This document shows positions 43,935 to 52,417 of a stretch of DNA of 64,000 bases, one piece after another (position 1 is the first letter of the stretch; the number at the start of each line of letters is the position of its first letter). The stretch is from NCBI GenBank assembly GCA_964472395.1, contig CAYYMM010000009.1, forward strand, positions 1-64,000, read 5' to 3'. The DNA is from CALFER01 sp964472395. GTDB taxonomy: Bacteria; CSSED10-310; CALFER01. The notes below the pieces were generated by a model that was given only the letters and a program-made list of their open reading frames with translations, did not search any database and was not told where the DNA came from. Both the position numbers and the translations under genes were made by a program.

Positions 43935-45263
43935 ATGAAATCGACGGGATGCAAATACTACATCGAAACGTTTGGATGCCAGATGAATGTTCATGATTCG
44001 GAGAAACTTGAGGATCTGCTCAGACAATATGGCGGGGAAGTCACACGGGATGAGTCGACAGCCGATGTCATTGTACTCAATACCTGTGCCGTCCGGGCTA
44101 AGGCAGAACAGAAAGTATATTCACGCCTCGGCCGTCTGAGTCACCTCAAGCAGAAACGTCCGGATCTGAAACTCGTGATCGCCGGTTGCATGGCTCAGGC
44201 CTGGGGTAGCCGGATTCTCGAACGTGCACCTTATGTCGATGTGATTGTCGGCCCTGGATCTCTTTTCAGAATCCCGGAAATTTTAAGGGAAATGCATGGC
44301 GAGGAGGCGACAGATCCGCAACCGGTAGTGGAGGTTGTGGAACCGAGTGCTTTTCTGGATGTCGAACCCCGGCATATCGGCAAACCCCGGACACATCACG
44401 CCTGGATCACCGTCATGGAAGGGTGCGACAATTTCTGTTCTTATTGTGTCGTGCCGTATGTGCGAGGTCGTGAACGAAGCCGTCGCGAGATCGACATCAT
44501 CGAAGAAATCGAACACTTGGTCACTCTCGGCGTGCGAGAAATCACATTGCTCGGACAGAATGTGAACTCGTATCGAGGCGAAAACGGATCCTTCGCAAAC
44601 CTGCTCAGAATGCTGGATTCCATCACAGGTCTGCTCAGAATCCGTTTCACCACTTCCCATCCCAAGGATGTCAGTCAGGAGTTGATCGCGGCCATTGCCG
44701 AGTTGCCCAAGGTTTGTGAGTATCTTCATTTCCCTGCGCAATCGGGATCCGATACGGTATTGACCCGGATGAAACGGGGATATTCCCGTGCAGACTACAT
44801 CGATAAGGTCGCCTCCATCCGCGATCGAATCCCGGGAATCGCCATGAGTTCAGATTTCATTGTCGGATTTCCAGGAGAAACGGAAGCGGATTTCGAAGAG
44901 ACACTGGATCTGGTCAACCGGGTTCAATACGATTCCATCTTCGCGTTTCATTATTCCGTCCGCCCAATGACCGCCGCAGCGAGATTTCCGGATGATGTGA
45001 CTCATGCGGATAAACTCGCGAGACTCGAACGCCTCATCACTCTGCAACGCTCGATTTCTCTTGCTCTCAACAGTCAGTCCATCGGGTCCGTTGTCGAGGT
45101 TCTCGTTGAGGGGACTGCTCGACGGGGTGAGGGTAAGTTGACAGGACGAACGCGTCAAAACCGCATCGTCAATTTTACCGGTGACGCACAGATTTCTTCA
45201 CTTCAACCTGTTCGGATCGAAAGTGTCAGCCCGAACTGTCTCTATGGAACCTCAGTGGGATGA
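43935..45263 (+). CDS. miaB: tRNA-2-methylthio-N6-dimethylallyladenosine synthase
   Basis: MiaB is a radical-SAM methylthiotransferase that adds the 2-methylthio group to i6A37 of tRNAs. The N-terminal UPF0004 domain has the three cluster cysteines (FGCQMNV, NTCAVR, AGCMAQ). The radical-SAM CxxxCxxC is in EGCDNFCSYC, followed by VPYVRGRERSR, GQNVNSY and HFPAQSGSD. A C-terminal TRAM domain completes the 442 aa. The ATG at 43935 directly precedes the conserved start. The open frame extends 36 unrelated residues upstream over the pduL start. RimO is excluded by the MiaB-like motif wording. Confidence 0.95.
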   Translation: MKSTGCKYYIETFGCQMNVHDSEKLEDLLRQYGGEVTRDESTADVIVLNTCAVRAKAEQKVYSRLGRLSHLKQKRPDLKLVIAGCMAQAWGSRILERAPYVDVIVGPGSLFRIPEILREMHGEEATDPQPVVEVVEPSAFLDVEPRHIGKPRTHHAWITVMEGCDNFCSYCVVPYVRGRERSRREIDIIEEIEHLVTLGVREITLLGQNVNSYRGENGSFANLLRMLDSITGLLRIRFTTSHPKDVSQELIAAIAELPKVCEYLHFPAQSGSDTVLTRMKRGYSRADYIDKVASIRDRIPGIAMSSDFIVGFPGETEADFEETLDLVNRVQYDSIFAFHYSVRPMTAAARFPDDVTHADKLARLERLITLQRSISLALNSQSIGSVVEVLVEGTARRGEGKLTGRTRQNRIVNFTGDAQISSLQPVRIESVSPNCLYGTSVG

Positions 45264-45323
45264 AGATCGATCGCGCTTCATCTTCAGACACACGACCTGT
45301 ATACGGAGCGACCAGTGTCTGAT

Positions 45324-45352
45324 TTGACATTGCGGACTCCGAGCAATAAAAA
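45324..45352 (+). promoter_or_regulatory. Sigma70-type promoter of the HU/IHF gene
   Basis: TTGACA (45324-45329, perfect) and TAAAAA (45347-45352, 4/6, in an A/T-rich stretch) are 17 bases apart. The leader from the predicted start point to the ATG at 45450 would be about 90 bases and contains a hairpin. Confidence 0.55.
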
Positions 45353-45395
45353 TAAACTTGGCTGCATGGATCAAATGAACCGGTTCGCGGTGACA

Positions 45396-45414
45396 TTCCT
45401 TCAAGCCGAAGGAA
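45396..45414 (+). repeat. Inverted repeat (hairpin) in the HU/IHF mRNA leader
   Basis: TTCCTTC (45396-45402) and GAAGGAA (45408-45414) form a perfect 7-bp stem with a 5-base loop, 35 bases before the start codon. No T-run follows, so it is not a typical terminator. It could affect translation or bind a dimeric protein, but no function can be shown. Confidence 0.4.
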
Positions 45415-45449
45415 CTTAGATGTCCAGGTCGGTAGCCAGGGAGGGGTCC

Positions 45450-45707
45450 ATGAATTTCCAAGATCTTTCGCGTCGAATAGCAGAGGAATTTGGCTTGAAT
45501 GTGGAACAGGCGCGGCAGATTCTCAAGTTTATCTTCAACCAAATCGCTCAGGAAGTAGCGAACTGCGGTCGTGTGTATTTTCGGCGATTCGGTAGCTTCC
45601 ACAAGGAACTCAAACCGGCACGAAAATATCGGGATCCTGTTACAGGTGAAATGAGACAGAGTCCGGAGGACCTTCGAGTCCGGTTCAGGGCGTTCTTCAA
45701 ATATTGA
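45450..45707 (+). CDS. HU/IHF-family histone-like DNA-binding protein
   Basis: An 85-aa DNA-bending protein. The N-terminal helices are FQDLSRRIAEEFGLNVEQARQILKFIFNQIAQEV. The beta-saddle starts with CGRVYFRRFGSFHKELKPARKYRDPVTGE, close to the GFGSFxxxxRxxRxGRNPxTGE pattern but with NP changed to YRDP. HU dimers organise the nucleoid; IHF binds specific sites. GGGAGG about six bases before the ATG at 45450 supports this start over an ATG ten codons upstream. It has its own promoter. Confidence 0.9.
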   Translation: MNFQDLSRRIAEEFGLNVEQARQILKFIFNQIAQEVANCGRVYFRRFGSFHKELKPARKYRDPVTGEMRQSPEDLRVRFRAFFKY

Positions 45708-45758
45708 AAACTCGTTGCCCGCAACTGCACGGCACACCTTCCTGGTTCTACATTTGTC

Positions 45759-46433
45759 TTAATGGAAAGGGAAGTAGACAAACACGAGTATATCCCAGAG
45801 CACATGACTGACCATCGGCGCCACGATGGAACACCGCCAGATGAAAAGCATCCCCCAGAAGATTCCACCAGTGAATGCGGCGAGCAGCAGAATGGGGTTC
45901 CAGGAGGGAATATGGACAGCTGCGTAGATCAGAGCGCCTAGAATAAGTGCTGGCCAAGTTGTGAGTCTGCGTGTCAATTCGGCCTGAATCATCCCCCTCC
46001 AGAAGAGTTCTTCGCCAGGACCAATTGGGAACAGCAGTGTAAGCGTGAGAAACAAATGGGAGTAATGCTCCCTGAGTGTATAGATCGACCCAATCGCATC
46101 TCCACCACGAACAAACAAGTGTCTGACAACGTAGTTCCCGACGAAGAATAGACAATACAGCACAACACTGGCCACAATGCCGATCCCGATTTCACGGAAC
46201 CAGACTCCCAGGAGAATCGATCTGCGAGCAAGAGAGATGCTTAGAAGAAGGAGGATCGAGGTGGATACGATCATGGATGGCCAGAAAGGAGTAAACGCGA
46301 CTCCAAACATGTATAACCATAATCCTGCTGCGATCATGATGGATACGATCACTCCGGTATTCGAACGCGGAGCGGGTGTTGCGTGAACCGCCTGATGAAA
46401 TCGGTCAGCCATGGAGTGGAAGGTCGAGAGCAT
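45759..46433 (-). CDS. CPBP-family (CAAX protease/Abi) intramembrane metalloprotease
   Basis: A 224-aa membrane protein with about six hydrophobic helices. The family motifs are the glutamate pair and arginine in GPGEELFWRGMIQ, the histidine in YAAVHIPSWNP and the last His/Asp motif in VSHVLWDILV. Relatives process prenylated proteins or bacteriocin peptides, or act in phage abortive infection. No bacteriocin or toxin gene is near, so the substrate is unknown. It is convergent with the HU/IHF gene. Confidence 0.85.
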   Translation of the reverse strand: MLSTFHSMADRFHQAVHATPAPRSNTGVIVSIMIAAGLWLYMFGVAFTPFWPSMIVSTSILLLLSISLARRSILLGVWFREIGIGIVASVVLYCLFFVGNYVVRHLFVRGGDAIGSIYTLREHYSHLFLTLTLLFPIGPGEELFWRGMIQAELTRRLTTWPALILGALIYAAVHIPSWNPILLLAAFTGGIFWGMLFIWRCSIVAPMVSHVLWDILVFVYFPFH

Positions 46434-46548
46434 GTTCGTTGCATTCCTTGAACAGTGAAATCCGTTTCAATCCTGTGATGCGATTATAAAGAGGATTGGC
46501 ATCAGATGCGAGCCAAGGGCTGCGGGTTCACGATCAGCTGACGCGCTG

Positions 46549-46576
46549 TTTACTTTTCCCCCTGGAAAAATATAAT
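46549..46576 (+). promoter_or_regulatory. Sigma70-type promoter upstream of the bifunctional-nuclease gene
   Basis: TTTACT (46549-46554, 4/6) and TATAAT (46571-46576, perfect -10) are 16 bases apart, about 46 bases before the ATG at 46623. It may also drive the type II secretion cluster that starts 121 bases after that gene. Confidence 0.5.
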
Positions 46577-46622
46577 GAAACCGAGGGATTCTCTGTTCTG
46601 ATCCATCGTCTCGGAGGTTCTC

Positions 46623-47108
46623 ATGCTTGTGAAAATGACAGTCAAAAATCTGACTCTCGATCCGATGACCAACATGCCGATCATCATTTTGAAAAATGAA
46701 GCCGGCGATCTAGTCGTCCCGATCTGGGTTGGTGTTTACGAGGCGAATGCAATCGCTCTGGAACTTGAAAAAATCCCTCCCCTCCGTCCGATGACGCACG
46801 ATCTGATCCGTAATATCATTAAACAACTCAACTCGGATATTGAACGTGTGATCATCACGGATCTGAAGGAAGGAACCTATTACGCGGTTCTTGAGGTGAA
46901 AACACAAGCAGAAACGATTATGGTGGATTGCCGTCCTTCCGACGCGATCGCAATCGCACTTCGGTTTAACGCGACGATTTTTGTCGAGCAGGAAGTGGTC
47001 GAGAAGAGTCGGGCAGCGGATCATGGACGGGACCCGGATGAGGCTGAGAAACTACAGGATTGGCTGAAATCCTTGAAACCCGAGGATTTTGGGAAGTATT
47101 CCATGTGA
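46623..47108 (+). CDS. Bifunctional nuclease family protein (DUF151)
   Basis: A 161-aa protein of the BFN/DUF151 family. The core MPIIILKNEAGDLVVPIWVGVYEANAIALELE and RPMTHDLIRNII is diagnostic, followed by DLKEGTYYAVLEV and DCRPSDAIAIALRFNATIFVEQEV. Plant and some bacterial members have been reported as nucleases, but in most bacteria the role is unknown. The C-terminal 35 residues are helical and charged. A consensus -10 element lies upstream, and gspE follows in the same direction. Confidence 0.92.
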   Translation: MLVKMTVKNLTLDPMTNMPIIILKNEAGDLVVPIWVGVYEANAIALELEKIPPLRPMTHDLIRNIIKQLNSDIERVIITDLKEGTYYAVLEVKTQAETIMVDCRPSDAIAIALRFNATIFVEQEVVEKSRAADHGRDPDEAEKLQDWLKSLKPEDFGKYSM

Positions 47109-47229
47109 TGATCGGTGCGATGAATAGACATGTAAGCGTAGCGTCGCGCAAATTCAGGAACAACTTCGGCCCATTGTCTGTATTATTGGTGGCCGTTGCC
47201 TACTTACCGGATGATTTTGGAGGCGATTT

Positions 47230-48948
47230 TTGAGAATAAAACTCCCGGAAACAACTTTGGCTCAATATCTCGTATCAAAAGGGATCATCTCAACTGAAGA
47301 TCTCGAAGTCACACAAAAGCAAGCGGATCGATCCGGTCGTGCGGTCGAGGAGTTATTGCTCGAGTATGGCCTTGTGTCGACGCGAAAATACGCCGAGGCG
47401 ATCTCTGAATTTCTTTCGCTGGAGTACCTCGATCTTTCCGAACGCACAATCGAACTAATCAACGATCTACCGATGTCGGTTCGGTTTATCCGCCAAAATC
47501 ATTTCATTCCGCTCGAACTTACAGATACAGTGTTCCGAATCGTGGTCGCCAATCCCCTTGCCCTGAGTCTGTTTGACAATCTGAAGCAACACATGAACAG
47601 GGAGATATCGATCGCAGTGGCGGATATCACCGAGATCGACCGGAAGATCGAGGAGTTGTTCGGGGGTGGCGCTTCGAGTATGAAAATGATTCTCGATGAC
47701 ATGAAAGAGGAAGATCTCGAAGTGCTTGGCCGCGATGAAGATCAGGATGTGGAAACCCTCCGTGACATGGCGAGCGAAGCCCCGGTAATCAAAATCGTCA
47801 ATCTACTTTTTTCACAGGCAGTTGAGGCTGGCGCCAGCGATATTCACATCGAGCCATTCGAAGGAGATCTTTCGATAAGGTTCCGGATTGATGGAGTGCT
47901 TCATGAACAAGAAGCCCCCCCAAAAAAGTTTCAGTCAGCGATTATTTCACGTGTAAAAATCATCAGCGGATTGAACATCGCCGAGCACCGCTTACCGCAG
48001 GACGGCAGAATCCGTCTTCGGATTTCCGGGCAGAAGATCGATGTGCGCGTATCGACGATACCGACGCTGTATGGCGAGAGTGTGGTCATGCGTCTTCTGG
48101 ATCGATCCAGCATGTTTATCGACCTCGAATCGCTTGGATTCCCACACGACATCTTCCAGTCTTTCAATCAGATCATCAAACATCCCCATGGGATGATTCT
48201 GGTTACCGGACCGACCGGATCAGGCAAAACGACCACCCTGTATGCAGCTCTGGATAAAATCAACCTGCCTGACAAGAAGATTATTACGGTTGAGGATCCG
48301 GTCGAGTATCAGCTTAAAGGAGTTAATCAGATACAGGTCAATTCGAAGATCGGACTGACATTTGCGTCCGGCCTCAGACATATTGTGCGGCAGGATCCGG
48401 ATGTCATTATGATCGGTGAGATCCGGGATCTTGAAACAGCCGAGATCGGTGTGCAGGCGGCATTGACCGGGCATCTTGTATTCTCAACCGTTCACACCAA
48501 CGACGCCTGTGGAGCCGTAACACGATTGCAGGATATGGGTGTGGAAAACTACTTGATCTCATCGTGTCTCGATGGGGTACTCGCACAACGCCTTGTCCGG
48601 ACGATCTGTTCGGATTGTAAAGTTCCGGTTCAGATCGATTCCGTTGCGCTTCGCGAGATGGACATCGAAGAAAAACCAACCGGTACGGTTACCGTGTATC
48701 AGGGGAGAGGCTGTCGGCGGTGCAATTCGACCGGGTACAGAGGCAGAATGGGGATATACGAATTGTTTGTCGTCAATGAGCAGATGAAGGATCTCATTTT
48801 GTCGAAAACGAGCGCCAACATACTGAAGCGCGAATCGCGGAAAAACGGGATGAAGACGCTTCGGGAAGACGGTTGGCTGAAGGTCAAGGCCGGATTGACG
48901 ACGATCGAGGAAGTAATGAGGGTCACGCAGGAAGAGGAAGCTCTGTAA
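47230..48948 (+). CDS. gspE: Type II secretion system ATPase GspE
   Basis: GspE is the cytoplasmic hexameric ATPase that powers pseudopilus assembly. The 572 aa have a GspE/PilB N-terminal domain (TLAQYLVSKGIISTEDLEV), Walker A GPTGSGKTTTLY (from about residue 327), the Asp box and Walker B IMIGEIRDLETAEIGVQAALTGHLVFSTVHTNDA. A tetracysteine zinc motif (CSDC ... CRRC) near 465-495 is present. The TTG start sits six bases behind GGAGG. PilB of type IV pili is similar, but the following gspF-M genes identify a T2SS. It is first in the cluster. Confidence 0.95.
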   Translation: MRIKLPETTLAQYLVSKGIISTEDLEVTQKQADRSGRAVEELLLEYGLVSTRKYAEAISEFLSLEYLDLSERTIELINDLPMSVRFIRQNHFIPLELTDTVFRIVVANPLALSLFDNLKQHMNREISIAVADITEIDRKIEELFGGGASSMKMILDDMKEEDLEVLGRDEDQDVETLRDMASEAPVIKIVNLLFSQAVEAGASDIHIEPFEGDLSIRFRIDGVLHEQEAPPKKFQSAIISRVKIISGLNIAEHRLPQDGRIRLRISGQKIDVRVSTIPTLYGESVVMRLLDRSSMFIDLESLGFPHDIFQSFNQIIKHPHGMILVTGPTGSGKTTTLYAALDKINLPDKKIITVEDPVEYQLKGVNQIQVNSKIGLTFASGLRHIVRQDPDVIMIGEIRDLETAEIGVQAALTGHLVFSTVHTNDACGAVTRLQDMGVENYLISSCLDGVLAQRLVRTICSDCKVPVQIDSVALREMDIEEKPTGTVTVYQGRGCRRCNSTGYRGRMGIYELFVVNEQMKDLILSKTSANILKRESRKNGMKTLREDGWLKVKAGLTTIEEVMRVTQEEEAL

Positions 48949-48952
48949 CTCC

Positions 48953-50173
48953 ATGCCGACATTCACATACAAAGCGACAGATCGAAAGGGCATCGAAAAG
49001 AGCGGTTTTCTGGATGCGGGCAATGAATCGCAGGCCGTCTTGAAACTGCGTGAAATGAATTTATACCCTCTGACTGTAGCGGAAACGAGGAAAACCGAGA
49101 AGCAACGATCGATTCAATTCGCACCTCGATTCCTCCATCGCGTGAAACATCGGGATGTCTTGGATTTTACATCTAAACTCAGCATTCTGATGGAAGCCGG
49201 AATCCAGCTCGATAGAAGCCTCGCGATCTCGGCGGATTTAACGGAAAACGAGAAGTTGCGCGATCTCGTTCGCGATGTTCGTAAGAATGTCCAGGGTGGC
49301 AGTTCATTTGGCGATGCTTTGGCGAAGCATCCTCGAGTGTTCAACCGACTTTACGTCAATATGGTCAAATCCGGTGAGGCCGGTGGTGTTCTCGAGACGA
49401 TTCTCCAGCGACTGTCCGGTTTTCTCGAGAGCAGTCAGGCTTTGCGGGACGAGATAGTCTCTGCGAGTGTTTACCCTGCACTATTGGTTTTTGTCGGCGG
49501 TGCGGTTGTGGTCATGATGGTCAGTTTTGTTTTACCCAAGTTTACCGTCATCTTCACCAATATGGGTGCTGATCTACCTCTTCCCACCCAAATACTGGTC
49601 GCATTTACTGAATTCATGAAGAGAGGCTGGTTGTTCATCATTGCAGGCATCACATTGACTGTGATCGGTATCCAGCAGTTCATCCGAACCGATGAGGGGC
49701 GAATGCGCTGGGATCGAGTCAAACTCAGACTGCCGCTTATCGGTCCGCTTGTGCAGAAAATCGAAGTTGCCCGTTTTGCCCGTACGATGGGCACACTGGT
49801 GCGATCAGGCGTGCCAATCCTGCAAGCGCTCTCGATCGTCAAGGAAACCCTGACGAATGAAGTGATCGCATCATCGCTCATCGGCGTTTACGGGCGGCTG
49901 AAAGAAGGCGGCGGACTCGCCAACCCCCTCAAGGATACCGGATGCTTTCCCGCGCTGGCTGTCCATATGATTGCGGTCGGTGAAGAAACGGGATCGTTTG
50001 AGTCCATGCTGATTAAGGTCGCAGACACTTATGAAAACGAAGTCCGGGTTGCCGTCAAGCGAACCATGTCGATGATCGAACCCCTTCTGATTCTCGTTAT
50101 GGGCCTGGTCATCGGATTCATTGTCGTCTCGATGCTGTTGGCAGTCTTCAGTATTTCGGATATGCCGCTCTGA
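48953..50173 (+). CDS. gspF: Type II secretion system inner-membrane protein GspF
   Basis: GspF is the polytopic platform protein that couples ATPase rotation to pseudopilin insertion. The 406 aa show PTFTYKATDRKGIEKSGFL at the N-terminus and two homologous cytoplasmic four-helix domains (DFTSKLSILMEAGIQLDRSL; RFARTMGTLVRSGVPILQAL). Each domain is followed by membrane helices near residues 165-230 and 370-400. It begins four bases after the gspE stop. Confidence 0.95.
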   Translation: MPTFTYKATDRKGIEKSGFLDAGNESQAVLKLREMNLYPLTVAETRKTEKQRSIQFAPRFLHRVKHRDVLDFTSKLSILMEAGIQLDRSLAISADLTENEKLRDLVRDVRKNVQGGSSFGDALAKHPRVFNRLYVNMVKSGEAGGVLETILQRLSGFLESSQALRDEIVSASVYPALLVFVGGAVVVMMVSFVLPKFTVIFTNMGADLPLPTQILVAFTEFMKRGWLFIIAGITLTVIGIQQFIRTDEGRMRWDRVKLRLPLIGPLVQKIEVARFARTMGTLVRSGVPILQALSIVKETLTNEVIASSLIGVYGRLKEGGGLANPLKDTGCFPALAVHMIAVGEETGSFESMLIKVADTYENEVRVAVKRTMSMIEPLLILVMGLVIGFIVVSMLLAVFSISDMPL

Positions 50174-50203
50174 GATTTACCCTGAAACGGAGGACATCGA
50201 TCA

Positions 50204-50608
50204 GTGAAAAAAGTTCATTGTCTTGACAAGCGATACAACGAGCGTGGATTCACACTCGTTGAAATTATGGTCGTTGTTGTCATCATCGGCTTGATTGCCG
50301 GCCTAGTCGGGCCTCGGATCTTCGGCCGCCTCGAGCAGGCGAAGATCAAAACGGCCACGACCCAAATGAATCAACTCAAAACAACACTCGCCACATATCG
50401 ACTGGATGTCGGCCATTACCCCAACAGCTTGGATTGCCTGATCAATTCATGTGATGAGGGGTGGGCCGGACCCTATCTGGACGGTGATCAGCTTCCACTG
50501 GATCCTTGGCGTAATGAATACGTCTACCAAGCTGGTGATTCTGGCAAATCCTTCACACTGACATCCTCTGCCGGCGGTAGCGAACCAATCGTGGTGAAAG
50601 GTTCATGA
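50204..50608 (+). CDS. gspG: Major pseudopilin GspG
   Basis: GspG is the main subunit of the periplasmic pseudopilus. A short leader ends in ERG before FTLVEIMVVVVIIGLIAGLVG, the class III signal cut by prepilin peptidase after the glycine and bearing the Glu5 needed for assembly. The globular part has YRLDVGHYPNSLDCLI and PLDPWRNEYVYQ, the conserved GspG calcium-loop region. The 134 aa start at GTG behind GGAGG. It overlaps gspH by four bases. Confidence 0.96.
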   Translation: MKKVHCLDKRYNERGFTLVEIMVVVVIIGLIAGLVGPRIFGRLEQAKIKTATTQMNQLKTTLATYRLDVGHYPNSLDCLINSCDEGWAGPYLDGDQLPLDPWRNEYVYQAGDSGKSFTLTSSAGGSEPIVVKGS

Positions 50609-51171
50609 TCCGATCCGGACGCCGCAACTCAGCGGAAGGATACACCCTTGTCGAAATGTTGGTCGTGCTTGTCATCGTGGGATTTATTGCGATGATTGCG
50701 GGACCCAGAATTGGGAGGGGATTCCAAGGTGCTGAGTTGAAAACGAGCGTCCGTCAGTTTGCCGCGATCCTTCGAGCGGCTCGTAACACCGCGATCACCC
50801 AACGCGCGATCATCGGTGGGGTGGTCGAATTGAATGGTCCGCATTATGCCTTCCGGCTTATCCGCTCCCAATCGGAGTACGCGGATCTCGGACGAATCCC
50901 GGAACAAGGCTCATCTGATCAGGCATTGAATATAAACCATGCACTGCCCGAAATTCTGACCGAATCCTACTCACTGCCGACCGACATTATTTTTTCGGAT
51001 TTTCAATCGGTCGGAGGTCAGGCTTCCCAGCAGGATCTCGGATTGATCGAATTCTTCCCCAAGGGAAACTCGACGGGTGGCATTTTCATCATCAGCAACC
51101 AATCCGGTGCCGGTTATGCCGTCATGATCGACCGAGTCACGGGGCGCATCACAATCGAGAGTGTTTCATGA
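50605..51171 (+). CDS. gspH: Minor pseudopilin GspH
   Basis: A 188-aa prepilin-like protein with leader ending AEG and the helix YTLVEMLVVLVIVGFIAMIAG. The following RQFAAILRAARNTAITQRAI segment resembles the GspH/FimT domain, in which a helical stretch leads into a beta-sandwich. GspH is a minor subunit near the pseudopilus. It overlaps gspG upstream and gspI downstream by four bases each. Confidence 0.88.
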   Translation: MIRSGRRNSAEGYTLVEMLVVLVIVGFIAMIAGPRIGRGFQGAELKTSVRQFAAILRAARNTAITQRAIIGGVVELNGPHYAFRLIRSQSEYADLGRIPEQGSSDQALNINHALPEILTESYSLPTDIIFSDFQSVGGQASQQDLGLIEFFPKGNSTGGIFIISNQSGAGYAVMIDRVTGRITIESVS

Positions 51172-51650
51172 GGGCATGGACACAGAATCATCTTGCTGTC
51201 TCAGGCTTTACCCTGCTCGAAGTCATGGTCGCTCTCGCTATCATGGCACTCGCCGTCAGTTCCATCATGGGTATCTTTTCGACGGCACTCGCCGGTATCA
51301 CGAAATCGGATCTACACTCAGAAGGAATTCTTATCGCCCGAAATGTCCTCGAAGAACATCTTCTCAAACCAGATCTCAAGGAGGGGGAATATTCAGGCTC
51401 CAAGATGGATCTTTTTAATTGGTCGGTCCTGGTGGTTCCGCGGAGCTTCGTGACACAAGAAGGCGAAGCCTTGTCAGATGGTGAACCTCTGTCGATCGAC
51501 TGGATCCAGGAGAAATCAGCGCTCCAAATGTACGAGCTGGTTGTGACGGTTTCATGGCCAAATGCTGCGTACCCCGGTTCGGTCACCTTCACCACGCTGC
51601 AGGCTCGGATCGATACTGACTCGGAGCAGGAAGAAGAGCCTGCAAAATGA
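51168..51650 (+). CDS. gspI: Minor pseudopilin GspI
   Basis: A 160-aa minor pseudopilin with leader ending VSG followed by FTLLEVMVALAIMALAVSS. GspI starts the tip complex with GspJ and GspK. The conserved GspI features ILIARNVLEEHLLKPDL and, later, MYELVVTVSWPNAA are visible. The C-terminal acidic stretch (SEQEEEPAK) is short. It overlaps gspH and gspJ by four bases each. Confidence 0.9.
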   Translation: MRAWTQNHLAVSGFTLLEVMVALAIMALAVSSIMGIFSTALAGITKSDLHSEGILIARNVLEEHLLKPDLKEGEYSGSKMDLFNWSVLVVPRSFVTQEGEALSDGEPLSIDWIQEKSALQMYELVVTVSWPNAAYPGSVTFTTLQARIDTDSEQEEEPAK

Positions 51651-52417
51651 GCCGCCGAGTATCTCCTGAATCGAACGGTTTTACTCTGCTGGAGGTCATC
51701 CTGGCCGTCACGATTTTATCCCTGATTACGCTTGGAATCGCTTCAGGTCTGGCGGCGGGTCTTAGAGCTTGGGAATCGGGCGAGCAGCGAATGTCACGCT
51801 TTCAATCCAAACGAATCGTTGCGGAACGCCTCATCAGAGAAGTGTCCGGTGCGATCAATCTGCGTGGCAAACTGGAATCGGAAGAGTTCGCGAGGACCAT
51901 ATTCAACGGTGATTCGGATTCACTGTCTTTTGTAACAACATCCGAACCGGTCACCTCTCCGGGAACCTTGACGGGTATCAAGGAAGTCAGTATCTCGGTT
52001 AACGGTTCTGATGGACTTACAATCCGCGAATCGCTGTTCTCAAACAAGGACTTTTTCTCTGGTTCCAGAGGCGTTTCGTACTCTCTTGCTCCTGACATAT
52101 CGACCATCCGTTTCCGATATTTATATGTGCCGCTCGAAAGACCCGATCAACAAGACGGCGGACCGGAGGAGATTTCCGATGAATGGCTCGACACCTGGGG
52201 ACCGGATCATATCAAGATTGAGGAGAACGTCGAAGAGACGGATGAAGGTGCGAGAGTCAGAGATAAACACATCAATGTCAACCTGCCTGTTGCCGTTGAG
52301 ATTACCTTGACGGAAGTCGATGAAACGACTGGAAAATCGAGCGAGTGGGAACCGATTCTAATCCCCCTGAAGGAATCGAGGGTCATGGGGGTGTCGACGA
52401 AAAGGCGTGTCAGATGA
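51647..52417 (+). CDS. gspJ: Minor pseudopilin GspJ
   Basis: A 256-aa minor pseudopilin with leader SNG and the helix FTLLEVILAVTILSLITLGIA. It belongs with GspI and GspK in the tip complex. The RIVAERLIREVSGAINLR and SLSFVTTSEPV segments fit the GspJ domain. An acidic region around residues 165-210 (PDQQDGGPEEISDEW, EENVEETDEG) is larger than in well-studied homologues. It overlaps gspI and gspK by four bases. Confidence 0.87.
   Translation: MSRRVSPESNGFTLLEVILAVTILSLITLGIASGLAAGLRAWESGEQRMSRFQSKRIVAERLIREVSGAINLRGKLESEEFARTIFNGDSDSLSFVTTSEPVTSPGTLTGIKEVSISVNGSDGLTIRESLFSNKDFFSGSRGVSYSLAPDISTIRFRYLYVPLERPDQQDGGPEEISDEWLDTWGPDHIKIEENVEETDEGARVRDKHINVNLPVAVEITLTEVDETTGKSSEWEPILIPLKESRVMGVSTKRRVR

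Noticed and set aside
45748..46155. A second minus-strand ORF of 135 aa overlapping the CPBP protease
   Set aside because: It is in another frame of the CPBP gene, shows no family motifs and has no ribosome-binding site.
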